From JAIUNP01 sp020161975 (lineage in GTDB: Bacteria; Pseudomonadota; Alphaproteobacteria; Rhizobiales; Beijerinckiaceae), in the NCBI GenBank assembly GCA_036745275.1, contig DAIOGK010000028.1:1-42699 (forward strand): DNA of 42,699 nucleotides. The letters are read 5' to 3'. Made by a program: the position numbers and the translations under genes. Under the pieces are notes generated by a model that had not been told where the DNA came from, did not search any database, and saw only the letters and a list, made by a program, of their open reading frames with translations. Of this stretch, positions 8,032 through 16,468 are shown piece by piece. Position 1 is the first letter of the stretch; every line of letters begins with the position of its first letter.

Positions 8032-10626
8032 ATGACGGAACAGCCAAAGATCGCAACACGCGATGAACTCGAGCGCATGGTCGAGGAAGCCGATACAGGC
8101 GGCCGCAAACCGGTCGGTGTTGTCGGCCGCCTCGTTTTTGTCATCTGCCTTGCCTGGGCGCTGTTCCAGCTCTGGTATGCCTCGCCGCTGCCGTTCGCCC
8201 TCAGCTGGGGCGTATTGAACGATACGCAGGCCCGGTCCATCCACCTCATCTTTGCGCTGACCCTCGCCTTCATCACCTTTCCTGCCTATTCCCGCGCTTC
8301 TCGCCGCGTGGTGCCTTGGTACGACTGGCTGCTGGTTGCCGCCAGCCTGTTCGCCACAGGGTATCTGATCGTCAATTACATGGCGCTGATCCAGCGCCCC
8401 GGTCTGCCGACGACGCTCGATCTTGTCGCATCGGTCATCGGTATCGCCGTCCTGCTTGAGGGCGCGCGCCGCGCTGTCGGCCCTGCCATCGCCGTCATCG
8501 CGCTCATCATGATCGGCTACATCTTCTTCGGCCCCTACATGCCGAGCCTGATCAGTCACAAGGGCGCGAACCTGTCGCGCGCGATGTCACAGTTGTGGCT
8601 GACGTCGGAAGGCGTGTTCGGCGTCGCGCTTGGCGTTTCCACCAGCGTGATCTTCCTGTTCGTTCTGTTCGGCAATCTGCTCGAAAAGGCCGGTGCCGGC
8701 AGCTGGATGATCCAGCTCGCCTTTTCGCTGCTTGGCCAGTATCGCGGCGGGCCGGCGAAAGCCGCCGTTGTCGCCTCCGGGATGACGGGCATGATCTCGG
8801 GTTCGTCCATCGCCAACGTCGTTACGACCGGGACATTCACGATCCCGCTGATGAAACGCGTTGGCTATTCAGCTGAAAAGGCTGGTGCAATCGAATGCGC
8901 CGCCGGCGTCAACGGCCAGCTGATGCCACCGGTCATGGGTGCGGCCGCGTTTCTGATCGCCGAGTATGTCGGCATTACCTATGCCGATGTTGTGCGTCAT
9001 GCCTTCGTGCCCGCCTTCGTGACCTATCTCGCGCTCTTCTACATCGTTGACATCGAAGCGATGAAGGCGGGCATGCGCGGACTGCCGGTCAGCCACAAGC
9101 AGGCGACCATCGTGCGCCTGATGAATACATTGTTCGGCTTCCTGCTGATCGCCGGATTGTTCGCGCTGGTGCATTTCGGGCTCGAGCCGTTCCGCCATGC
9201 TCTGGGCCGCGCCGCAAATTGGGCGCTCGGCGCGTTGGGCATCGGCCTCTATCTCGCCTTCCTCTGGCTGCGGGCACAGCACCCAGATCCGGTGATCGAC
9301 GATCCCGACAGGGCACTCGTGGAGATCCCCGGGTTCTGGGAGACGCTGCGCAGCGGCCTGCATTACCTGCTGCCGATCATTGTTCTGATCTGGTGCCTGA
9401 TGCTGGAGGAAATGTCGCCCGGCCTTTCCGGCTTCTACGGCTGCCTTGCACTCATCGGATTGCTGCTGACGCAGAAGCCGCTGACAGCGCTGTTTCGCGG
9501 CGAAGGAACCTACGTAGCCCGCGCGCTTGACGGCTTTCGTGATGTTATCGATGGCCTGATCGCAGGCGCTCGCAACATGACCAGTGTCGGCATCGCCACC
9601 GCCACTGCCGGCATCATCGTCGGCGCTGTTTCTCTCACCGGCATCGGCCTGGTGATGACAGAGGTCGTTGAACTGCTGTCGGGTGGGTACTTCATCGGCA
9701 TGCTGTTGTTGACTGCGGTGATCTGCATCATTCTCGGCATGGGCATGCCCACCACGGCTGCCTACGTTGTGGTGGCAACCCTTATGGCACCTGTGGCCGT
9801 CGAGCTTGCGGCGCAGAATGATATGGCCGTCCCCCTGGTCGCCGTGCACATGTTCGTTTTCTACTTCGGCCTCATGGCCGACGTTACGCCCCCGGTCGGC
9901 CTTGCTTCCTATGCCGCCGCCGCCATCTCGGGCGGCGATCCGGTGAAAACAGGCGTTCAGAGCTTTCGCTATGAAATTCGGACTGCCCTGCTGCCGTTCC
10001 TGTTCATCTTCAACACCGAATTACTGCTGATCGGCGTCCAGAGCGTCGGGCATTTTCTGATCGTGCTCGCCAGCGCCATTCTGGCAATGATGGCCTTTGT
10101 CGCCGCATCACAACAATGGTTTCTCACGAAGAACCGTCTGTGGGAGACCGTGGCCCTGCTGCTCGTGAGCTTTACCCTGTTCCGCCCGGGATTCTGGCTT
10201 GATCGCATTCAGCCGCCGTTCGAGACGCTGCCTGCATATGCCTGGACTGAGGAATTGGGTCGTCCCGCTTCCGAGGGCTTTATCAAGTTGCGCTTCATGT
10301 CGCAGGATCGGCAGGGCGATGAGACGGAGAAGGTCATCCGCATTGCCCTCGCCGAAGGCAAGACCACGGCCGAGCGGCTTCGATCGGTCGGACTGACGCT
10401 CATGGGTTCCGGCGATGACGTGCGCATTCAGCAAGCGCGGTTTGGCGGATTGGCCAACAAGGTCGGCCTCGATGCAGGCGACCGCCTCCTCAATGTCGAG
10501 CGGCCGGCAGATCGCATGTCGCGATATGTCATGTTCATACCGGCGCTCCTGCTGCTCGGGCTGATCGTTCTCGCCCAGCTTCGACGGAAGCCGGAGAATG
10601 CGCCGGTCGTCCCGGCACTGACGTGA
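8032..10626 (+). CDS. TRAP transporter fused permease (4TM/12TM) with DUF3394 tail
   Basis: An 864-residue inner-membrane protein that joins the small (DctQ-like) and large (DctM-like) permease parts, as is usual for TAXI-type systems. An N-terminal set of hydrophobic segments is followed by the large part with KAAVVASGMTGMISGSSIAN, GVNGQLMPPVMGAAAFLIAE and a second repeat MGMPTTAAYVVVATLMAP plus ADVTPPVGLASYAAAAISGG. The last 180 residues carry a DUF3394-like region ending in a final membrane helix (MFIPALLLLGLIVLAQL). With the upstream binding protein it should drive Na+- or H+-coupled uptake of an organic acid or amino acid. The substrate is unknown. Confidence 0.92.
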   Translation: MTEQPKIATRDELERMVEEADTGGRKPVGVVGRLVFVICLAWALFQLWYASPLPFALSWGVLNDTQARSIHLIFALTLAFITFPAYSRASRRVVPWYDWLLVAASLFATGYLIVNYMALIQRPGLPTTLDLVASVIGIAVLLEGARRAVGPAIAVIALIMIGYIFFGPYMPSLISHKGANLSRAMSQLWLTSEGVFGVALGVSTSVIFLFVLFGNLLEKAGAGSWMIQLAFSLLGQYRGGPAKAAVVASGMTGMISGSSIANVVTTGTFTIPLMKRVGYSAEKAGAIECAAGVNGQLMPPVMGAAAFLIAEYVGITYADVVRHAFVPAFVTYLALFYIVDIEAMKAGMRGLPVSHKQATIVRLMNTLFGFLLIAGLFALVHFGLEPFRHALGRAANWALGALGIGLYLAFLWLRAQHPDPVIDDPDRALVEIPGFWETLRSGLHYLLPIIVLIWCLMLEEMSPGLSGFYGCLALIGLLLTQKPLTALFRGEGTYVARALDGFRDVIDGLIAGARNMTSVGIATATAGIIVGAVSLTGIGLVMTEVVELLSGGYFIGMLLLTAVICIILGMGMPTTAAYVVVATLMAPVAVELAAQNDMAVPLVAVHMFVFYFGLMADVTPPVGLASYAAAAISGGDPVKTGVQSFRYEIRTALLPFLFIFNTELLLIGVQSVGHFLIVLASAILAMMAFVAASQQWFLTKNRLWETVALLLVSFTLFRPGFWLDRIQPPFETLPAYAWTEELGRPASEGFIKLRFMSQDRQGDETEKVIRIALAEGKTTAERLRSVGLTLMGSGDDVRIQQARFGGLANKVGLDAGDRLLNVERPADRMSRYVMFIPALLLLGLIVLAQLRRKPENAPVVPALT

Positions 10627-10634
10627 GGCCGCTG

Positions 10635-11288
10635 ATGCCCCGCATTGCCCTGATTCACGCCTTGCGCCATTCACCGCCACCGATCGAGGCTGCCTTCCGG
10701 GAGTTATGGCCCGAGCCAAGGTTGATGAACCTGCTCGATGACAGCCTCTCGGCTGATCTTGCCCGCGATGGCACGATTACCCGGGCGATGACACAGCGGT
10801 TTCTGGACCTTGCCGGCTACGCCCGACGCACCGGGGCGGACGCCATCCTGTTCACCTGCTCGGCTTTCGGCCCATGCATTGATGCGGTGAAAGCGGCAAA
10901 CCCGAATATCCCCGTTCTCAAGCCGAACGAGGCGATGATCGAGCAGGCGGCGACCTTGGGCGGTCGAATCGGGTTGCTGGCCACCTTCGAGCCGACGCTG
11001 CGATCCATGCCGGGAGAGTTTCCCGACCACGTTGTCGTCAAGCCGACGTTGGCCGCTGCGGCGTTAACCGCCCTGGACGGGGGCGACCGGGACGAACATG
11101 ACCGGCTGGCCACGAACGCTGCCGCCGAATTGGCGAACTGCGACGTCATCGCGCTGGCGCAATTCAGCCTTTCAAGTGCTGCCCCGCTGATTGCAGCAAG
11201 ATACGGGCGCCCGGTCCTGACGACACCGCACAGCGCCGTGCGAAAGCTCAGGAGCCTGCTGGTCGACCCTGGCGGCAACGCCGGATGA
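10635..11288 (+). CDS. Asp/Glu racemase-family protein
   Basis: A protein of about 217 residues of the aspartate/glutamate racemase superfamily, related to hydantoin racemase and AroM-like proteins. The first catalytic-type cysteine region is present (ADAILFTCSAFGPCIDAV). The second, normally GC in the C-terminal half, reads DVIALAQFSLSSAAP, with no cysteine. One-cysteine members of this superfamily include decarboxylases and isomerases, so racemase activity is doubtful. The start is ATG at 10635 or GTG at 10623; the latter would overlap the permease stop by four bases. As last gene of the cassette it probably prepares the imported compound for the aminotransferase. Confidence 0.8.
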   Translation: MPRIALIHALRHSPPPIEAAFRELWPEPRLMNLLDDSLSADLARDGTITRAMTQRFLDLAGYARRTGADAILFTCSAFGPCIDAVKAANPNIPVLKPNEAMIEQAATLGGRIGLLATFEPTLRSMPGEFPDHVVVKPTLAAAALTALDGGDRDEHDRLATNAAAELANCDVIALAQFSLSSAAPLIAARYGRPVLTTPHSAVRKLRSLLVDPGGNAG

Positions 11289-11500
11289 CCGCCCTTTTCA
11301 TGGTCGCCAATTGCCCTGCTGTCGTCGAATGACCGCTTTCCGTTAATTCTGGATATGAGCACAATGTCAGCAATGCGGGCGCTCTGCCGCCAAAGCGTAC
11401 ACGGCGGCGGACCTGAAGCAGACGAGTGATTTGCCAGTTGCTTCAGGTGATATGGGGCCTTCACATGCGGCTCGAGTCATCAGAGCCCCATAATGCACGA
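11289..11500. other. Gap after the TRAP cassette, nothing recognised
   Basis: No gene-like reading with recognisable motifs was found in these 212 bases. No clear terminator with a T-run follows the racemase-like gene. Confidence 0.4.
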
Positions 11501-11740
11501 TCATCCCACGCGCCGCCCATGCTCGTCGATAAGGAGCGCGCCATCCTCCTTGGCGAGTGGGCCCGACGGCAGACAGTCGAGCAGGTCAAGCACTGCTTCG
11601 CTGGGGCGGCATAGCCTGACGCCCTTTGGCGTGCAGACGATCGGGCGGTTGACGAGCACAGGGTGCTCAAGCATCGCAGCAAGGATGGATTCGTTGCTGA
11701 CGCTCGGCTTGAGCAAGCCAAGCTCTTCGGCTGGCGATGC
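11501..11740 (-). pseudogene. arsC: ArsC-type arsenate reductase, C-terminal fragment
   Basis: The minus-strand reading ELGLLKPSVSNESILAAMLE, then HPVLVNRPIVCTPKGVRLCR and PSEAVLDLLDCL, is the C-terminal half of a glutaredoxin-dependent arsenate reductase. It includes the NRPIV and LCRPSE motifs. The N-terminal half with the catalytic cysteine is missing. Upstream (above about 11740) the DNA belongs to an unrelated gene on the other strand, so the fragment is a rearrangement scar. No other ars gene is present. Confidence 0.7.
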
Positions 11741-12286
11741 GGATCTTGGGAGTCTGTTGGACGATGACGATGCGCCAAGCGCAGAATTTATGAAGGTGCT
11801 TTCTGTGCTGATCGCAAAGCGACAGATCGCATACCGTTTCGGCGGTCCTTTGCCTCCGATATGGCAACACGAATTTATGCAGGCATTCGATCAGGCCGAC
11901 GCTACGGAGGATTGGGAAAAAATCGCCGCAATGTGGCCACGGATCGCTCCCGCAGTTGAGCAGGGCTTGCTCTATCCCGAGATGGTTCGTTGCTTGGCGC
12001 GGTTCGGTTTTCCCCAGTTGGTCGAGGCGGTGGATGGCATCAAACAAGGCTGGTTAGCTTTCGAGGTGGCGAACGCCCTTCCAGTGGGGCATCCGCCTTT
12101 CTCTGGCGATAGCAAGTTCATCGGCACGCTTGCGCTTCTGTTGTGCGTTTGTAACCGTATCACGCTTGAAAGATGATGCGACGCTCGGTTCCGAAGATCA
12201 GACCTTGCTAACGGAATTGCTTGTGGCCGTCGCGGCATCGCTGGACGAATGGCGGAAATGGATGCAAGCGTTCAATGCTTACCCGG
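11735..12286 (+). pseudogene. Unknown protein, broken at both ends and frameshifted
   Basis: A plus-strand reading with normal-looking protein composition (DDDDAPSAEFMKVLSVLIAK, PPIWQHEFMQAFDQADATED, RCLARFGFPQLVEAVDGIKQ) runs to about 12160. It then continues in the next frame (SRLKDDATLGSEDQ, TELLVAVAASLDEWRKWMQA, FNAYPV) until the partial IS5 copy begins at 12287. I do not recognise the family. Its N-terminus is lost at the junction with the arsC fragment, and its C-terminus is lost at the IS copy. Confidence 0.5.
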
Positions 12287-12524
12287 TATTCGTCGGGAAA
12301 ATGCCGTCACTGCGCGCCTGTTCGCGCCAGCCACATCATGCCCTCAAAATAACGGCGGTTATTCTGCGCCGGGCGGCAGCCTCGCCCGCGCTCGGCAGGC
12401 AACAAAGGCCCGATCACAGCCCACTCGTCGTCCGTCAGACCAATCCGCTCGCCCAAGGATTCCTCCAAAAAGAAGCCTTGAATCAATCTCCGAGTCTCAC
12501 GTCAACCTTTGTCCACGAAACCTA
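12287..12524 (-). mobile_element. Truncated second copy of the IS5-family element end
   Basis: These 238 bases match 3064-3301 with a single difference by eye (GTGTCACG versus GTCTCACG). The copy includes the right terminal inverted repeat, the TTG start region of the transposase and the same in-frame TGA. It lies in the same orientation as the full copy, forming a 238-bp direct repeat about 9.2 kb apart. The inner end at 12287 is not an IS end, so it arose by deletion or recombination. Confidence 0.85.
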
Positions 12525-12726
12525 AATGACGACGCAGCCTGTTCCCCGTCGGCGCCGATGGCACAGAATCGGGGTTGTGATCCAGGGAGTGGCCGGTTCC
12601 CGTTACTGACGAAAGAGCATACGGGGCCGGCGGGTGGCAAACACGCAACCGAACAAGGTGTCAAAGAGACCCGCCGCGCGATACGGCGCGGCTGTCCAGC
12701 GGTCCGCGAATTCCTGAATCGGGAAC
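12525..12726. other. Gap downstream of marR with a weak hairpin
   Basis: No gene is supported here. CCGCGC at 12674-12679 pairs with GCGCGG at 12686-12691 around a 6-base loop. On the minus strand this lies about 35 bases after the MarR stop, but no T-run follows, so its role as terminator is doubtful. Confidence 0.35.
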
Positions 12727-13218
12727 TTAAGGTTCCACGCCCTGCTGCACCGACGCCTTCAGGAGGCCGAGATCCCGTGTGAGGCTCGCGAGCGTGTGCT
12801 CGTCCATTTCAGCGAAGAGATTCTTGATCCATTTTTCATGCGCATTGGCTACCTTTGCGAATTCTGCGCGGCCAGTCTCCGTCAGGCAGACGACGAAGGC
12901 GCGGCGATCGGTGGGCATCGCCTCGCGCGTCAGCAGCCGCTCCTCCGCCAGTCGCTCGACAATGCCGGTGAGATTGCCGTTTGAAACCATCATGCGCCGG
13001 GACAGATCGGACAGGCGCAGGCCTTCCGGCTCGCGATAAAGCTGTGCCATCAGATCAAACTGAGGCAGAGTGAGCCCGTAGCTGCTGCGCAAACGCTGGC
13101 GAACGTCCGCGCTGATGAGATTGGCGCAGGAGAGCATGCGCAGCCACAGGCGCAATTCCGGCTTGCGATCCGCCGGCACGGCGCGAACCATGGCCTCCAC
13201 ATCAGCCACATCCACCAT
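12727..13218 (-). CDS. MarR family transcriptional regulator
   Basis: A 163-residue winged-helix regulator. The MarR core is visible as YGLTLPQFDLMAQLYREPEG, LRLSDLSRRMMVSNGNLTGI and VERLAEERLLTREA, with the wing at PTDRRAFVVCLTETGRAEFA. Start ATG at 13218 (MVDVADVEAM) follows GAGGAGAGG; a longer reading to 13287 lacks such a site. It is divergent from the 2-aminobenzoyl-CoA monooxygenase/reductase gene, and operator copy B lies between them. MarR proteins of this kind usually repress aromatic catabolic operons and release DNA on binding the substrate or its CoA ester. It is the only MarR in the window and therefore the best candidate for all five operator copies. Confidence 0.9.
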   Translation of the reverse strand: MVDVADVEAMVRAVPADRKPELRLWLRMLSCANLISADVRQRLRSSYGLTLPQFDLMAQLYREPEGLRLSDLSRRMMVSNGNLTGIVERLAEERLLTREAMPTDRRAFVVCLTETGRAEFAKVANAHEKWIKNLFAEMDEHTLASLTRDLGLLKASVQQGVEP

Positions 13219-13312
13219 TGCTTGCCTCTCCTCGAATCCCTCATTCGCTTGAAGGCTCAAAATTCCAGACTTGAAGCGTCCCGACAAGTGGGCCGGTGGA
13301 ACGGCTCCGCGC

Positions 13313-13340
13313 TTGACATCCGCCTGCCCTGAATTATTTT
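13313..13340 (+). promoter_or_regulatory. Promoter of the 2-aminobenzoate operon
   Basis: A consensus -35 box TTGACA at 13313-13318 is followed after 16 bases by TATTTT at 13335-13340. The -10 region is embedded in operator copy B (13334-13355), so a bound regulator would block RNA polymerase. GGGAG before the ATG at 13371 supplies the ribosome site. Confidence 0.6.
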
Positions 13341-13355
13341 AAATTTCAAATAATA
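13334..13355 (+). promoter_or_regulatory. Shared palindromic operator, copy B
   Basis: This is the most symmetrical copy: TTATTT and AAATAA half-sites around AAATTT, giving an almost perfect 20-base palindrome (one mismatched pair). It lies between divergent marR (start 13218) and the monooxygenase/reductase (start 13371), so it can control both. Confidence 0.75.
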
Positions 13356-13370
13356 TCGGGAGATGTGGAC

Positions 13371-15689
13371 ATGCGCATTGTGTGCATAGGCGGGGGGCCA
13401 GCCGGTCTCTATTTCGCGCTCCTCATGAAAGCACGACATCCGACGCACATCATCACCGTTATCGAACGCAACCGCCCATACGACACCTTCGGCTGGGGTG
13501 TTGTCTTTTCCGATGCGATGATGGAGGCCATGCGCGCCTGGGATCCGGAAACGGCTCGGGAGGTGCAAGACGCCTTCAACCACTGGGACGACATCGAGCT
13601 GCTGTTCAAGGGACGACGCATTCGTACCAGCGGTCACGGTTTTGTCGGGATAGGTCGCAAGCGGCTACTGAACATCCTGCAGAAGCGCTGCGAGGCGCTG
13701 GGTGTTGAACTGGTATTCGAGCGCGACGTGGACAGCGATCTCGAATTTCCCGATGCAGACCTCATCATCGCAGCAGACGGGATCAATTCACGCATCCGCG
13801 AACGCTACAAGGAGGCCTTCGAACCCGATCTCGTCGTCCGGCCCAATCGCTACATCTGGCTTGGCACACACAAGGCGTATGACGCCTTCACCTTCGATTT
13901 TCGCAAGACCGAGCACGGCTGGTTCCAGGCACACATCTACAGGTTCGACGACACGACATCGACCTTCATTGTTGAAACGACAGAAGAGGCTTACGAAAAG
14001 CACGGACTTGGCGAACTGGATCAGCAGGGCTCCATCACTTTCTGCGAGGGCGTCTTTGCCGAGGTGCTGGACGGCGCGAAATTGATGACCAATGCGCGCC
14101 ACATGCGCGGATCCGCCTGGCTCAACTTCAACCGGTTGATCTGCGGCAACTGGAGTCATTTCAACGGCCGTTCGCAGGTCGTGCTGATGGGCGATGCCGC
14201 CCATACGGCGCATTTCGCCATCGGCTCGGGAACCAAGCTCGCCTTCGACGACGCGATCGAACTGACACGCCAGTTCGATCGCTTTGGCCATGGCGCGGAC
14301 ATGGTCCCGAAGGTGCTGCAAGAATACGAGGCGGTGCGCCGCATTGATGTCGCGCGCATCCAGAACGCTGCGCGCAATGCCATGGAATGGTTTGAGGTTG
14401 CGGGTACGCGTTACGCCGACCAACTCGAACCCGAGCAGTTCATGTATTCGATGCTCACCCGCTCGCAGCGCATCAGCCACGAGAACCTGCGCTTGCGCGA
14501 TCCAATCTGGCTCGAAGGATACGAGCGCTGGTTTGCGCGGAAGGCCGGTGTCGCCGCGCCGGAAAACGAGAAGCCGCCGCTGCCAATGCTGACGCCCTAT
14601 GTTGCTCGCGGCGTGACACTGAAGAACCGAATCGTCGTATCGCCCATGGCCGTCTATTCGGCGCAGGAAGGCCTGGCCGGTGATTTCCATTTTCAACATT
14701 TCGCGACGCGTGCCCACGGCGGGGCCGGACTCGTCATGACCGAGATGACAGCGCCCGCCCCGGACGCACGTATCACGCCTGGTTGCCTCGGCTTATGGAA
14801 TGACGCACAGGAAGAAGCGCTGAAACGCATCGTCACTTATGTCCACAAAAAGACCGGTGCGAAATTCGGCATTCAGCTCGGTCATGCGGGGCGCAAGGGC
14901 TCAACAACCATCCCCTGGGAAGGAGCGATGGATCGCCCATTGACGTCAGGCGGCTGGCCGATCGTTTCCGCGTCGCCGGTACCCTATCTTCCGGGCGGAC
15001 CGGAGCCTCACATCATGACGGAAGCGGAGATGCAGGCAGTTGCTGCCAGCTTCGTTGCCGCCACACGACGTGCCGCGGCCACCGGAGCGGACTGGCTGGA
15101 ATTCCATGCCGCCCACGGCTATCTGTTCTCCAGCTTCCTGTCTCCACTCACCAACTGGCGAAAGGACGCTTTCGGTGGCAGTCATGAGAACCGCGCGCGT
15201 TTTCCACTTGCTGTCTTCCGTGCCGTCCGTGCCGCCTGGCCGGAGGCGCTGCCGATGTCGGTGCGCCTCTCCTGCCACGATTGGGCCGAGGGTGGGAATA
15301 CGCCGGACGATGCGGTCATTTTTGCTGCAATGTTCAAGGACGCCGGCGCGGACATGATCGACTGTTCGTCCGGTCAGGTGTGGAAGGACGATTCACCGGT
15401 CTATGGCCGTATGTACCAGACGCCTTTCGCCGACCGCATCCGCAATGAGGTCGGCATCCCGACGATCGCGGTGGGCGCGATTTCGGAGGGCGACCAGGCG
15501 AATTCCATCCTGGCGGCAGGGCGAGCCGACCTCTGCGCGGTCGCTCGTCCGCATCTTGCCGATCCGTTCTGGACCATGCACGAGGCTGCCCGCCTGGGCG
15601 TTGCGGCAATCGATTGGCCAAAGCCTTATCTTGCGGGCAAGGCGCAGTACGAAACCGGATTGATGCGCGCAGGCGGCAGCACGAAATGA
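13371..15689 (+). CDS. abmA: Bifunctional 2-aminobenzoyl-CoA monooxygenase/reductase
   Basis: A 772-residue fusion of two flavoproteins. The N-terminal half (1-400) is a class A FAD monooxygenase like salicylyl-CoA 5-hydroxylase: GGGPAGLYFALLMKARHP dinucleotide motif at residues 7-12, VLMGDAAHTAHFAIGSGTKL for FAD/ribityl binding. The C-terminal half (from about 405) is an Old Yellow Enzyme-type FMN reductase: LTPYVARGVTLKNRIVVSPM, IQLGHAGRKGS, FHAAHGYLFSSFLSPLTNWR. In Azoarcus evansii this fusion hydroxylates and then hydrogenates the ring of 2-aminobenzoyl-CoA, giving a non-aromatic 2-amino-5-oxocyclohexene-carboxyl-CoA. ATG at 13371 follows GGGAG; GTG at 13365 is also in frame. It is first gene of a five-gene operon and overlaps the next gene by four bases. 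Salicylyl-CoA is an alternative substrate. Confidence 0.92.
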   Translation: MRIVCIGGGPAGLYFALLMKARHPTHIITVIERNRPYDTFGWGVVFSDAMMEAMRAWDPETAREVQDAFNHWDDIELLFKGRRIRTSGHGFVGIGRKRLLNILQKRCEALGVELVFERDVDSDLEFPDADLIIAADGINSRIRERYKEAFEPDLVVRPNRYIWLGTHKAYDAFTFDFRKTEHGWFQAHIYRFDDTTSTFIVETTEEAYEKHGLGELDQQGSITFCEGVFAEVLDGAKLMTNARHMRGSAWLNFNRLICGNWSHFNGRSQVVLMGDAAHTAHFAIGSGTKLAFDDAIELTRQFDRFGHGADMVPKVLQEYEAVRRIDVARIQNAARNAMEWFEVAGTRYADQLEPEQFMYSMLTRSQRISHENLRLRDPIWLEGYERWFARKAGVAAPENEKPPLPMLTPYVARGVTLKNRIVVSPMAVYSAQEGLAGDFHFQHFATRAHGGAGLVMTEMTAPAPDARITPGCLGLWNDAQEEALKRIVTYVHKKTGAKFGIQLGHAGRKGSTTIPWEGAMDRPLTSGGWPIVSASPVPYLPGGPEPHIMTEAEMQAVAASFVAATRRAAATGADWLEFHAAHGYLFSSFLSPLTNWRKDAFGGSHENRARFPLAVFRAVRAAWPEALPMSVRLSCHDWAEGGNTPDDAVIFAAMFKDAGADMIDCSSGQVWKDDSPVYGRMYQTPFADRIRNEVGIPTIAVGAISEGDQANSILAAGRADLCAVARPHLADPFWTMHEAARLGVAAIDWPKPYLAGKAQYETGLMRAGGSTK

Positions 15690-16468
15690 GCACCGGTCCA
15701 CTCACAGGCCATCATGCGCTCGTCACCGGAGCCGGCAGCGGCATTGGCGCGGAGATCGCTCGCGCCCTCTCGCTGGCGGGCGCAAGGGTGACGCTGGCCG
15801 GGCGTCGGGTCGAACCTTTGCAAGCGACTGCGGCGATGTTGGCGGGGGAAACCCACGTTGCCGCCGGCTTCGACGTGAGCGACGTAGCAGCCATCGCAAC
15901 CGGCCTTGCGAGTGCTCGGGCAGCCTTCGGGCCGGTCTCGCTCCTCGTCAACAATGCGGGCGAAGCGCCCACCGCCCCCTTTCACAAGACAAGTCTCGAT
16001 GTCTGGAACCGTGTGCTTGCGGTGGACCTGACCGGCGTATTCCTGGTGACGCAGGCTGTCCTGCCGGATCTGAAGCAGCGCGGCAGGGGCGCGCGCATCG
16101 TCAACATCGCTTCCACGGCGGGCCTCAAGGGCTATGCCTATGTCTCGGCATATTGCGCCGCCAAGCACGGCGTTGTCGGACTGACCCGAGCACTCGCGAT
16201 TGAACTGGCGATGACCGGCGTAACGGTGAATGCCATCTGCCCCGGTTTCACCGACACGCCGCTCATCGACAGCGCGATCGCCACCATCGTTGCGACAACC
16301 GGACGAACTGCGGAGGAAGCCCGCGCCGAACTTGCCCAGGCAAATCCGCAGCGACGCCTGGTCCAGCCATCCGAAGTGGCCGACGCCGCGCTCTGGCTCG
16401 TTGGCAGCGGTGCTCAATCGATCACAGGACAGACAATCGCCGTGGCCGGCGGAGAGGTGATGACATGA
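15686..16468 (+). CDS. SDR-family 3-hydroxyacyl-CoA dehydrogenase-like enzyme
   Basis: A 260-residue short-chain dehydrogenase/reductase. It has the cofactor motif TGAGSGIGAEIARAL near residue 15, the NNAG motif (LLVNNAGEAP), the catalytic serine in IVNIASTAGLKGYAY and the YxxxK motif in SAYCAAKHG. Start at 15686 overlaps the upstream stop (ATGA). Its place between the ring monooxygenase/reductase and an enoyl-CoA hydratase suggests it oxidises or reduces a hydroxyl/keto group on the alicyclic CoA intermediate, as in the beta-oxidation-like lower part of the 2-aminobenzoyl-CoA pathway. The exact substrate is inferred. Confidence 0.88.
   Translation: MSTGPLTGHHALVTGAGSGIGAEIARALSLAGARVTLAGRRVEPLQATAAMLAGETHVAAGFDVSDVAAIATGLASARAAFGPVSLLVNNAGEAPTAPFHKTSLDVWNRVLAVDLTGVFLVTQAVLPDLKQRGRGARIVNIASTAGLKGYAYVSAYCAAKHGVVGLTRALAIELAMTGVTVNAICPGFTDTPLIDSAIATIVATTGRTAEEARAELAQANPQRRLVQPSEVADAALWLVGSGAQSITGQTIAVAGGEVMT

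Noticed and set aside
7204..8559. A 451-codon minus-strand open frame across the TAXI binding protein and TRAP permease
   Set aside because: It spans two convincing plus-strand genes and a hairpin, and has a composition typical of antisense translation.
2447..12524. A classic composite transposon bounded by two IS5 copies
   Set aside because: The right copy lacks its inner end, both copies carry a nonsense codon, and no matching target duplication is visible at the outer ends. Recombination or deletion explains the repeats as well.
12674..12691. An intrinsic terminator for marR
   Set aside because: The hairpin is short and no T-run follows on the minus strand; it is mentioned only as a weak structure.
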